From CAWIMX01 sp963792785 (GTDB lineage: Bacteria > Acidobacteriota > Vicinamibacteria > Vicinamibacterales > CAVVIG01), in contig CAWBXO010000002.1 in assembly GCA_963792785.1 (NCBI GenBank), positions 1 through 64,000 of the forward strand: 64,000 nucleotides of DNA, given 5' to 3'. The notes under the pieces were generated by a model that saw only the letters and a program-made list of their open reading frames with translations, did not search any database and was not told the origin of the DNA. This document shows, piece by piece, positions 43,615 through 51,613 of this stretch. Position 1 is the first letter of the stretch. Each line of letters starts with the position of its first letter. The translations under genes were made by a program, and so were the position numbers.

Positions 43615-44663
43615 TGCGGCGCTTGATTGCTTTCTCGTGCCTGGCCCTGGCCGGGCTCGCCGCCTCCCTTCACGCCGCGAGCCAGTCGCCGGCGACGATG
43701 GCGACCGCCGCGAATACGTTCCTCGCGACGCTGTCGGCCGTCCAGCGCGCGCAGGTCGCCATGCCGTTCGAGTCCAGCGGGCGCGAACATTGGGGCTTCG
43801 TGCCCACCGAGATTTTCGCGCGCGAGGGACTGACGATCGGCGCGATGAGCGAACCGCAGCGCGAGGCGGCGCGCAACCTGATCAAGGCCGGCCTCAGCCA
43901 GCAGGGCTACATGACGGCGACGGGCATCATGCAGCTCGAGGACGTGCTGCGCGACATCGAGAACGCCGGCGGCGGCGACGCGGGCCGCGGGCGCCGCATG
44001 GAGCGCAATCCCCAGAAGTACTTCGTGTGGGTGTTCGGGACGCCTGGCGACCGGGGCGCGTGGAGCTGGCGGGTGGAAGGGCATCACGTGTCGCTGAACT
44101 TCACGATCGTGAACGGCACGATGGTGTCGTCGACGCCGCAGTTCTTCGGCTCGAATCCGGCCGAGGTGCGGCAGGGACCGAAGGCCGGGCTGCGCATCCT
44201 CGGCGTCGAGGAGGACACCGGCCGGGCCCTGCTCCAGTCGCTCGATGCCGCACAGCGGGCGCAGGCGATCATGGACGTCACGGCGCCCGGCGACATCGTC
44301 ACCGGCAACGCGATGAAGATCGATCCGCTGGCGCCCGCGGGAATCCGCGGATCAGGGCTTCGGCCCGCCCAACGCGATCTGCTGATGAAGATCGTCCACG
44401 CGTACGCGGACGCGATGGCCCCGGACATCGAGGCGGATCGCCTGGCCGCGATCGAGAAGGCCGGCGTCGGCCAGATCGCGTTCGCGTGGGCCGGCGGCGC
44501 GGCGCGCGGCGAGAAGCACTACTACCGGCTGCAGGGTCCGACGTTCCTCGTCGAGTTCGACAACACCCAGGACGACGGGAACCACATTCACTCGGTGTGG
44601 CGGGATTTCAACGGCGACTTCGGGCGGGATCTGCTGCGCGAGCACATCGCCGCCGATCACTGA
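43614..44663 (+). CDS. DUF3500 secreted protein
   Basis: A 349-residue protein with a signal peptide (1-22). DUF3500 (PF12006) blocks are present: ATLSAVQRAQVAMPFES near residue 39, WGFVPTEIFAREGLTIG near 60, WSWRVEGHHVSLNFTIV near 148, and the C-terminal EFDNTQDDGNHIHSVWRDF. The family is widespread in soil bacteria and of unknown activity; the conserved His/Asp residues suggest a metal-binding hydrolase or isomerase. It closes the exported enzyme cluster. Confidence 0.88.
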   Translation: MRRLIAFSCLALAGLAASLHAASQSPATMATAANTFLATLSAVQRAQVAMPFESSGREHWGFVPTEIFAREGLTIGAMSEPQREAARNLIKAGLSQQGYMTATGIMQLEDVLRDIENAGGGDAGRGRRMERNPQKYFVWVFGTPGDRGAWSWRVEGHHVSLNFTIVNGTMVSSTPQFFGSNPAEVRQGPKAGLRILGVEEDTGRALLQSLDAAQRAQAIMDVTAPGDIVTGNAMKIDPLAPAGIRGSGLRPAQRDLLMKIVHAYADAMAPDIEADRLAAIEKAGVGQIAFAWAGGAARGEKHYYRLQGPTFLVEFDNTQDDGNHIHSVWRDFNGDFGRDLLREHIAADH

Positions 44664-44708
44664 TCATTGCGGCACGAGAGGTCCCACGCGCGATCCCGAT
44701 CCGGATGT

Positions 44709-44734
44709 TATATACATGTGGTATATTTATATAC
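44709..44734 (+). promoter_or_regulatory. AT-rich operator/promoter of vapBC
   Basis: TATATAC (44709-44715), GTATATT (44721-44727) and TATATAC (44728-44734) form overlapping inverted repeats, with GTATAT-TT-ATATAC as the best palindrome, ending 13 bases before the antitoxin ATG. The AT-rich patch stands out sharply from the surrounding GC-rich DNA. Confidence 0.65.
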
Positions 44735-44747
44735 ATCAGGTGACCGC

Positions 44748-45002
44748 ATGGCATTGAGCGTGAAGGATCCGGAAGCCGATCGGCTGGCCCGGGAAGTGGC
44801 CGCCCGCACGGGGGAGACGCTCACCGAGGCGATCGTGGTGGCGCTGCGGGAGCGGCTCGCGCGGCTGCGGGGGGGGCGCAAGCGGCGGCGGCTGCGCGAC
44901 GATCTCCGCGACATCGCCGAGCGTTGCGCAGGGCTTCCGACGCTCGACGACCGCTCCGACGAGGCGATCCTCGGGTACGACGAGCGCGGGTTGCCCCGCT
45001 GA
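44748..45002 (+). CDS. vapB: VapB-type antitoxin
   Basis: An 84-residue protein of the PSK/Rv0623-type antitoxin family (PF07704). It starts MALSVKDPEADRLAREVAARTGETLTEAI, the ribbon-helix-helix DNA-binding part, and ends in a charged tail (GYDERGLPR) that would block the toxin. It binds the palindromes upstream and overlaps vapC by one base (TGATG). Confidence 0.88.
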   Translation: MALSVKDPEADRLAREVAARTGETLTEAIVVALRERLARLRGGRKRRRLRDDLRDIAERCAGLPTLDDRSDEAILGYDERGLPR

Positions 45003-45391
45003 TGGTGCTCGACACGTCCGCCCTGCTGGCGCTCCTCCTCGACGAACCGGAGGCCGAGTCGTTCCGGACGGCGGTGGAGGACGACACGACGCGTCTGGTC
45101 TCGGCGGCGACGCTGCTCGAGACGGCGCTGGTGATCGAAGCGCGCAAAGGCGAGCCGGGGGGACGCGAGCTCGACCTGTTGATTCACAAGGCGGACGTCG
45201 ACGTGGTGCCGGTCGACGCGGAGCAGGTCGCCGAGGCGCGGCGGGCGTACCGGCGATTCGGCAAGGGACGCCACGCGGCGGGCCTGAACTTCGGGGACGT
45301 CTTCGCCTATGCGCTCGCGCGGACGTCCGGCGAGCCGCTCCTCTTCAAGGGCGACGATTTCACGCGGACGGACGTCGCCCGCGTGATGTGA
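45002..45391 (+). CDS. vapC: VapC-type PIN-domain toxin ribonuclease
   Basis: A 129-residue PIN domain (PF01850). The acidic residues that bind Mg2+ are present: Asp in MVLDTSALLALL (residue 4), Glu in ETALVIEAR (near 41), and Asp in NFGDVFAYALA (near 99) and KGDDF (near 117). VapC enzymes cleave tRNA or rRNA when freed from VapB. The stop lies next to the broken 3' end of the ADOP pseudogene. Confidence 0.88.
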   Translation: MVLDTSALLALLLDEPEAESFRTAVEDDTTRLVSAATLLETALVIEARKGEPGGRELDLLIHKADVDVVPVDAEQVAEARRAYRRFGKGRHAAGLNFGDVFAYALARTSGEPLLFKGDDFTRTDVARVM

Positions 45392-45399
45392 CGCGCGTC

Positions 45400-47065
45400 A
45401 GTCCTGGCGAAGGGCGGCGAACCACGCGACGGAGCAGCACGCGCCGCGGTTCGGGGGACGCGCGCGCGGCCTCGTCCGGGGCGTCCGGGCGTGACAACTG
45501 CACGGTGAGGACGCGGTCGGCGTCGACGCCGAGCGACACGTGCTCGGCCGCCCACAGCTGCGCACAAACAGCCCGGCGGCCGCGAGCAGCACGATGGCGA
45601 GCGCGAACTCGCCGCGGACGAGCGCCGCGCGCAGACGCCGCGCCGATCGTCCGCCGGCCACGCTCCGGCCGCCGTCGACGCCATCGGCCGTCCATTCCCG
45701 CGAATGGCCGCAGACGCCGGCGCGAGACCGGCGAGCAGTGCAGTGCCGAGGCCGATCGCGGCCGCGGCGCCGAAGACGCGCGGCTCGAGGCTGAGGTCGC
45801 GCAGCGCCGGCAGGCGATCCGTCGCGAATGCGCGCACGAAGCGCAGAGCCGCCGCGGCGATCCCCACGGCGAGCACGCCCGACACGGCCGCGAGGCACAG
45901 GCTCTCGGCGAGCAGCGCGCTGGCAATTCCAGCCGGCTGGCGCCCAGCGCCACGCGAACGCCGAACTCGCGCGCGCGTCCAGCATTGCGGGCCAGCGTCA
46001 GGCCCGCCACGTTCGCCGCCGCGAGCAGCAACACAACGAGCACGGCGCCGGCCAGCAGCCACAGCGTGAGCCTCGATCGCGATCCGGTCACATATTGATA
46101 GAGCGGCTGCACGCGCACGACTCGCGTCGAGGGCGAGGCGCCCGCGGGTTCTCCAATCGAACCCGTCGCGGCGAGGTCGGCCCGGGCCGTTTCGACGGTC
46201 GCGCCGGGGGCGAGCCTTGCGACGACGAACCAGGATCCTGGTCCTCGGGCCTCGCGCTGCGCGTCCCACTCCGAGGCCGCGGTGTACGGCAGCCAGGAAT
46301 CCGCGTCCTCATCGAGGCTCCACAGGCCGACCTCCGGTGCCAGGACGCCGGTGATCGTCACCTGGCGGCCGTCGATATCGATGGCGGCGCCGACCACGTC
46401 AGGCGCGGCCGCCAGGCGGTCGCGCCAGAACCGGTCGCTCACCATCACGACCGTCCGCCGCGCGGCCGCCTCGGCTTCGGTGAACCCGCGGCCGCGGATC
46501 ACCGGCGCGCCCATGAACGTGAAGAGATTCGGCGAGACGTAGCCGACGCGGACGTGTTCGGCCGTGCCGTCGAGCGTCAGCGTGGCCGAGGCCGGATCGA
46601 AGAACGCGATCGCGTCGAGCGCCCGGCTGCCGCGGCGCCAGTCGTCGAGATCGCCGAAGGCCGTGCGGCCCTGCGTCACCCCTTCGGCCGGCCCATCGGT
46701 CCAGATCATCACGAGCCGATCGGCGGATGGGTACGGCAGCGGCCGAAGGAGGACGGCGTTCAGGACGGCGAACATCGCCGTGCTCGCGCCGATGGCGAGG
46801 GCCAGCGTGGGGACGGCCGCCGCGGTGAAGGCGGGCGCGCGCCTCAGCGCGCGAAACCCGTGGCGCAGGTCCCGCGCCAGATCCTCGAGGCGTGGCAGCC
46901 CGCGCTGATCGCGGAGCGCGTCCATTGCGTGCGCTTCGCCGATCGTCGGGCGGCCTGCGGTGCGAACTCGGCGTGCAGCCCGCCCCGCACGTCCGCATCC
47001 GCGCGTCGGCGGCCGAACGCGCCGAGCGCGCGATGGATCCATTCGACCAGCGCACGCATCGCCAT
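45400..47065 (-). pseudogene. Truncated, frameshifted ADOP permease
   Basis: This is a remnant of an ADOP permease resembling the intact copy upstream. The first ATG (47065 or 47059) gives MRALVEWIHRALGAFGRRRADADV, like the start of the intact copy. Indels near 46950, 45931, about 45650 and about 45560 change frame while homology continues (FRALRRAPAFTAAAVPTLALAIGAST; LLAESLCLAAVSGVLAVG; DADRVLTVQLSRPD). Homology stops near 45400, before the second periplasmic domain is complete, so roughly the last 40 percent is missing and vapC lies directly beyond. It follows the intact ADOP gene and must once have been a tandem paralogue. Confidence 0.8.
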
Positions 47066-47070
47066 CACCT

Positions 47071-49701
47071 CTATTCGTGGCGCAGCGCCACCATCGGATC
47101 CACGCGCGCGGCCCGCGCGGCGGGCACGAAGGCGGCGGCGACGGCCGCGAGGCACAGGACGGACACGGCGCCCGCAATCGTCGGCACGTCGGTCGGCTCG
47201 AGGCCGAAGAGCATCGACTGCACCCACCGGGATCCCGCCCACGCGGCCGGAAGCCCGACGAGCAGGCCGATCGACACGAGCCGCGCGGCGCCGCCGAGAA
47301 CACCGGCGACGATCCGCGCGGGGCGCGCGCCCAGGGCCATGCGCAGGCCGAACTCTCGCGTCCGCCTTGCGACGACGTAGGCCAGGAGCCCGTAGATGCC
47401 GACGCACACCAGGATGAGCGCCAGCGCGCCGAACGCGCCGGCGAGCCTCGCCAGCAGCCGCTCCTGCACCATCACGTCGTCCACCTGGTCGGCGAGCAGC
47501 CGCACGTCGACCCGAGTATCCGGGACTTGCGGCTGGACGACCTCCCGCAAGCGGGTCGCGAGCGGCGCAAGCGCACCGGCGGCGCGGACCTCAATCGTCG
47601 TCGGAACGTTCCCGGTGAGTTGGCGGTAGGACACGTAGACCGTCGCCGGCGCCGCGCGCCGAAGATCCCGCGCGAGCGTGTCGCGCGCGAGCCCGACAAT
47701 CTCCAGCTCGCGCGGCTCACCGCGAACGCGCGCCGACAGATAGCGGCCCACCGGCGGCTCTCCCGGAAAGTAGCGCCGGGCGAACGCTTCGTTGACGAGG
47801 GCCACTGGCGCCGCGCCGGCGGCGTCGGTTTCGGCAAACGGTCGTCCCGCGAGAATGTCGATGCCCATCGTCTCGAAGAACCCGGCATCGGCGCCGACGA
47901 AGAACGCGGTATCGCGATCCGGCAGCGGCTGGCCGCGCGGCACGGCGACGTCGCTCCAGATCGAGCCGCTGAGCGGCGTGTGCGTCGACAGACTCACCGA
48001 CGTGACGCCTGGAAGACTCCGGACGCTCTCGACCAGCTCGCGCGGCACGGCGGGGCGGCGCACCTGCAGGTCGACGAGCAGCACGCCGCGGCGATCGAAG
48101 CCTGGATCGAGCGTCTCGAGGTTGACGAGCGTGCGCACGAAGAGCCCGGCGCCGATCAGCAGCACGACCGACAACGCGACCTGCGCGCCGACGAGCGACG
48201 CCAGCAGACGCGATCGTCCTCCCATCGCGCGGCCACCATCCTTGAGCGCCGCGGCCGGGCCGACCCCGGACGCGCGGAGCGCGGGCGCCAGTCCACACAG
48301 CAGGATCGTCGCCATGGCGACGACGCCCGTGAACGCCAGAACCCGCCAGTTCGGAGCGAGATCCACCGTGACGGGAAACCGCGTGGTCGAGACGCTGGCC
48401 ACAAGGACACGCCCCGAGGCCCACGCGAGCGCCGTGCCCGCGCACGCGCCCGCGAACGCCAGGAGCGCGCTCTCGATCAAGAGCTGGCGCGCGACGCGGC
48501 CCCGGCTGGCGCCGATCGCCAGCCTGATGGCGAATTCGCGGCTTCCGGCCGCGGCCCGGCCCAGCATGAGGCTGGCGACATTGGCGCACGCAATCAGCAA
48601 CACTGCGCCGACGATTCCCATCAGGACGAGGAGCGGCCGTCGAAACATCGCGCGCAGCTCGGTCCACCCGGTTCCTCCCGGCGCGGCCTCGAATGTCGCC
48701 TCGGCAAACGCCCGGCGCTGCGACTCGGGCCACCCCGAGGGACTGACCGACTGCCAGATTCGCGGCCATGCCACTCCGAGCCGCGGGAGCATCGTCGACG
48801 CCGGCGCGCCTTGCGCCGGACGCACTAGCACGCGCATCCAGAAATTTCCCGGATTGACGAGCGTCGCCGTCTCCGGACTGAGCAGGGGAATGGCTGCCGC
48901 CGGTACGGTGACATCCGCGATGGATCCGACGGTCGCACCCGTGAACCCACGCGGGCTGACGCCGACAATCGTCACCGGGACGCCGTTGAGGCGGAGCGTC
49001 TGGCCGACCGCGGCGGATTCACGGTGATACTGACGCTCCCAATAGCCGTCGCCGATCACCACCACCGGCGCCGCACCCGGCTCATCGTCCGACGCGTCGA
49101 GCAATCGGCCCGTCTGCGGCGTGAGCCCGAGCGTCTGGTAGTAGCCGCCGGTAACCACGGCGCCGGGAACCACGTGGCTGGAGACGGCGTCGCCGACATT
49201 GAAATTGAACGCGAAACCACTGAAGCCCGCGACCCCGTCGAAGATGTCGCGCTCGGCCGCCAGCGCGCGCACGATCGGATAGGAGAAGCTCTCGCCGGCC
49301 GGGCTCGACGGCTCCGCGTCCGCCGTCCGCATCTGGAGGAGCCGCAGTTCCTGGGGATTGCGGACTGGGAGCCATCTCAGCAGCAGCGCATCGATCACCG
49401 TGAAGATCGCCGTGTTGGCGCCGATGCCCAGCGCCAGGGTGACGACGATGGTGGCCGCGAAGCCCGGACTCCGCCTGAAGACGCGCATCGCGTATCGGAT
49501 GTCGCGGCCGGCCTCGTCCAGCCACGGGAGGCTGCGTTGATCACGGAGCGCGTCCATCGCGTGCGCGGTGCCTGGGGCGGATCGTCCCTGTTCGCGCGCG
49601 AGATCCGCATGCAGGCGCAGCTCCTCCTGCATGTCCGCGTCGGCCCGTCCGCGCCCGAACGCACCCAGCAGCCGCCGCATCCACTCGCGCATCGGCGTCA
49701 T
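47071..49701 (-). CDS. ADOP-family ABC transporter permease, PadR-linked
   Basis: An 876-residue duplicated FtsX/MacB-type permease. Residues 1-75 are the cytoplasmic N-terminal extension typical of PadR-linked ADOPs (MREWMRRLLGAFGRGRADADMQEELRLH). Next come a membrane segment, a MacB core domain (to about 330), three membrane segments with SREFAIRLAIGASRGRV, and the second half ending TREFGLRMALGARPARI and ARAARVDPMVALRHE. ATG 49701 lies five bases after the padR stop. Function: probable export or sensing at the inner membrane, regulated by PadR. Confidence 0.9.
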   Translation of the reverse strand: MTPMREWMRRLLGAFGRGRADADMQEELRLHADLAREQGRSAPGTAHAMDALRDQRSLPWLDEAGRDIRYAMRVFRRSPGFAATIVVTLALGIGANTAIFTVIDALLLRWLPVRNPQELRLLQMRTADAEPSSPAGESFSYPIVRALAAERDIFDGVAGFSGFAFNFNVGDAVSSHVVPGAVVTGGYYQTLGLTPQTGRLLDASDDEPGAAPVVVIGDGYWERQYHRESAAVGQTLRLNGVPVTIVGVSPRGFTGATVGSIADVTVPAAAIPLLSPETATLVNPGNFWMRVLVRPAQGAPASTMLPRLGVAWPRIWQSVSPSGWPESQRRAFAEATFEAAPGGTGWTELRAMFRRPLLVLMGIVGAVLLIACANVASLMLGRAAAGSREFAIRLAIGASRGRVARQLLIESALLAFAGACAGTALAWASGRVLVASVSTTRFPVTVDLAPNWRVLAFTGVVAMATILLCGLAPALRASGVGPAAALKDGGRAMGGRSRLLASLVGAQVALSVVLLIGAGLFVRTLVNLETLDPGFDRRGVLLVDLQVRRPAVPRELVESVRSLPGVTSVSLSTHTPLSGSIWSDVAVPRGQPLPDRDTAFFVGADAGFFETMGIDILAGRPFAETDAAGAAPVALVNEAFARRYFPGEPPVGRYLSARVRGEPRELEIVGLARDTLARDLRRAAPATVYVSYRQLTGNVPTTIEVRAAGALAPLATRLREVVQPQVPDTRVDVRLLADQVDDVMVQERLLARLAGAFGALALILVCVGIYGLLAYVVARRTREFGLRMALGARPARIVAGVLGGAARLVSIGLLVGLPAAWAGSRWVQSMLFGLEPTDVPTIAGAVSVLCLAAVAAAFVPAARAARVDPMVALRHE

Positions 49702-49706
49702 GACGC

Positions 49707-50054
49707 TCAGCCTTTCTCGTCGATCAGCGCGCCGATGATCGAGACCATGCGGCCCCACTCGGTCTTCTCGGCCGCGAGCTGCTTCCGGCCGGCGGCCGTG
49801 ATGTTGTAGAAGCGCGCGCGGCGGTTCGTGTCGGTCAGGCCCCACGCGCCCTTCACGAGGCCGCGCTGCTCCAGCCGCATCAGGCCGGGATAGAGCGTGC
49901 CCATGTTCAACTGGATCGATCCGGACGACACCTGCTCGAGCCGCGCCGCGATCGCGTAGCCGTGGGACGGCCCCAGGCTGGCGAGGGTCTGCAGGACCAT
50001 CAGGTCGAGCGTGCCCTGGAGGATGTCGGTCTTGGCCGGTTCCTTATTGGCCAT
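49707..50054 (-). CDS. PadR-family transcriptional regulator
   Basis: A 115-residue PadR protein (PF03551). It has LQGTLDLMVLQTLASLGPSHGYAIAARLEQ (winged-helix core), MGTLYPGLMRLEQRGLVKG (recognition helix and wing), then a short dimerisation helix with RRARFYNITAAGRKQL. It is the usual partner of ADOP permeases and starts the two-gene operon. The promoter TTGACC-N17-TAGGCT and an 8-bp inverted repeat overlap its start region, which points to autorepression. Confidence 0.92.
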   Translation of the reverse strand: MANKEPAKTDILQGTLDLMVLQTLASLGPSHGYAIAARLEQVSSGSIQLNMGTLYPGLMRLEQRGLVKGAWGLTDTNRRARFYNITAAGRKQLAAEKTEWGRMVSIIGALIDEKG

Positions 50055-50055
50055 G

Positions 50056-50091
50056 CCAATGGAGCCTAGCGTGTTTCCATTGGACGGTCAA
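50056..50091 (-). promoter_or_regulatory. padR promoter and operator
   Basis: On the minus strand TTGACC (50091-50086), a 17-base spacer and TAGGCT (50068-50063) form a promoter ending eight bases before the padR ATG. CCAATGGA and TCCATTGG (50056-50063, 50076-50083) are perfect inverted repeats covering the spacer and -10 box. Confidence 0.65.
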
Positions 50092-50141
50092 ATACGGAGA
50101 ACGGTTCCCGCACGTCACCTCGCCTGGGGGCCTTGCTTTAT

Positions 50142-50155
50142 GCTTAGCGCTAAGC
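50142..50155 (+). promoter_or_regulatory. Perfect palindrome GCTTAGCGCTAAGC
   Basis: A 14-bp perfect palindrome in an AT-richer patch (TTTAT before, AAAAATG after) ends 11 bases before ATG 50167. It is a likely autoregulatory operator for the toxin-antitoxin-like pair that follows. Confidence 0.65.
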
Positions 50156-50166
50156 AAAAATGAGGC

Positions 50167-50433
50167 ATGGGCCCCTCGGATCTGGCCAGAATGCTCGGGC
50201 AGCGTGGCGGGCGGGCGCGCGCCGCGCGGCTGACCGACGCCCGGAAACGACATATCGCCGCCCTCGGGGGCCGGGCCCGGCGCGATTCCCTCCAGGCGGC
50301 CCGCCGGATCTCGGAGAACTTCCGCTACGTGGCCGCCATGGACGCGCTTCGCGGCGGCCGTCCACGGGCCAAGCAGCTCGCGGCGGTCGCCGGGCGGCTC
50401 CCCGATGTGTCGCGCACCGGGCGGCGGCGGTGA
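50167..50433 (+). CDS. Small basic protein, candidate antitoxin of a nucleotidyltransferase pair
   Basis: An 88-residue, Arg/Ala-rich protein (LGQRGGRARAARLTDARKRHIAALGGRARRDSL split across a short repeat of GG-x-AR). A GG-R-AR element occurs twice, at about residues 13-20 and 33-39, followed by an NFRYVAAMDALRGG segment. It was not recognised as a named family. The position before a nucleotidyltransferase gene with a four-base stop/start overlap, and the palindrome upstream, make a type-II antitoxin or partner subunit plausible. Confidence 0.6.
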   Translation: MGPSDLARMLGQRGGRARAARLTDARKRHIAALGGRARRDSLQAARRISENFRYVAAMDALRGGRPRAKQLAAVAGRLPDVSRTGRRR

Positions 50434-50984
50434 CCGACACGACCGACTACGTTCAGGTGGTGGGCGAACTGACACGGGATCTGCGCGGCCTCGGCCTCGC
50501 GCCCGTGCTGGTCGGCGGCATGGCGCTCGTCGTGCTCGGATCGCGCCGCGTCACCAGGGACTTCGATTTCGTCGTGGCAAATCCGGGCGACCAGATGGAG
50601 CGGACGCTCGATCCGTTCTACGATCGCGGGCTCGAGCTGGTGTCGCGTCTCAGCAGCACAGGCGACCCGGCGGCGACCATCGCCAACCGGCGCGTGGCCG
50701 CCGCGCGCATCCGCATCGACAAGCCAACCAGCGCATATTTCTACAATCCGAAGACCGGCCTGCGCGTCGATCTCCTCTTCGACTTTCCCATTCCTGCGAG
50801 GCGGCTGGCGGAGCGTTCCCGCCGCCTGACCATTCAGCGGCAGGCGTTCGACATGGCCTCCGACGAGGACCTGCTGGAGCTGAAGAAGATTGCGGCCGCG
50901 GCCCGCTCCGCGCCGGGAGACGCGGAGGACATCCGGTTCCTGGAAGGCCGGGGGAGCGGCGAAGACGGCCGATCGCGGCGATGA
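50430..50984 (+). CDS. Nucleotidyltransferase-fold protein (candidate toxin)
   Basis: A 184-residue protein. VLVGGMALVVLGSRRVTRDFDFVV (about residues 26-50) has the GG...G..R.T.D.D layout of minimal nucleotidyltransferases related to AbiEii/MNT toxins and transferases. LRVDLLFDF near residue 115 gives the third acidic residue. The GTG start overlaps the stop of the small gene. By analogy it might modify tRNA or protein with nucleotides, held in check by the small upstream protein. Enzyme activity and toxicity are not shown by the sequence. Confidence 0.65.
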   Translation: MTDTTDYVQVVGELTRDLRGLGLAPVLVGGMALVVLGSRRVTRDFDFVVANPGDQMERTLDPFYDRGLELVSRLSSTGDPAATIANRRVAAARIRIDKPTSAYFYNPKTGLRVDLLFDFPIPARRLAERSRRLTIQRQAFDMASDEDLLELKKIAAAARSAPGDAEDIRFLEGRGSGEDGRSRR

Positions 50985-51038
50985 CCGTCTGCGCCCTTGC
51001 ATTCCGATGACGACGATGGCATCGTCGTCGTCGAGAGC

Positions 51039-51599
51039 ATGGACGTGTCCGCCGCGCCCAAACTGATGACGCTCGACGAGTACCTGGCCACGCCGGAGAC
51101 CCTGGCGCCGGCCGAACTGGCCTACGGGGCGCTGCGCGTGGCGGAGGCGCCGACCGCCCGGCATCAGTCCGCGGTCGCCGGCCTGTTTCGGGCGCTGGAT
51201 GGACACGTGCGGGAGCATCGGCTCGGCCGCGTGTGGCTGGCGCCGCTCGACGTGGTGCTGGACGCGCGCCAGGCGCTCGTCGTGCAGCCCGACCTGATGG
51301 TCATCACGAACGCGCGCGAGTGGATTGTCCGCGACCGCGTCGTCGGCCCGCCCGACCTGGTCGTCGAGGTGCTCTCGCCGAATGCCCGCGTGGGCAGCAT
51401 CGACGAGCGGATCGGCTGGTTTGCCGAGTACGGCGTGCGCGAGTGCTGGCTGATGCACCTCGACCGGCGGACGCTCACGGTGATCGCGTACGCCGGGAAG
51501 CACATCGCGGAGCGACGCGTCTTCCAGGCCGACGATCCCATCGCGTCAGCCGTGCTGCCGGATTTCCACGCGTCGTTCGAGAGCCTGCTGGCCGAGTAG
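51039..51599 (+). CDS. Uma2-family (DUF820) restriction-endonuclease-like protein
   Basis: A 186-residue Uma2 protein (PF05685). MTLDEYLATPE, the PD-(D/E)xK-type core VVQPDLMVI and PPDLVVEVLSPNAR, and YGVRECWLMHLDRRTLTV are clear. The family is abundant in cyanobacteria and soil bacteria, often many copies per genome, with unknown biological role. A GAGAG motif supports ATG 51039; TTG 50997 and ATG 51066 are alternatives. It converges on the lipoprotein gene with 14 bases between stops. Confidence 0.85.
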   Translation: MDVSAAPKLMTLDEYLATPETLAPAELAYGALRVAEAPTARHQSAVAGLFRALDGHVREHRLGRVWLAPLDVVLDARQALVVQPDLMVITNAREWIVRDRVVGPPDLVVEVLSPNARVGSIDERIGWFAEYGVRECWLMHLDRRTLTVIAYAGKHIAERRVFQADDPIASAVLPDFHASFESLLAE

Positions 51600-51613
51600 A
51601 CCGGACGGCGCTG

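Noticed and set aside
44924..45391. Longer start for VapC at 44924
   Set aside because: The extra N-terminus is only the shadow of vapB. The PIN domain begins exactly at ATG 45002.
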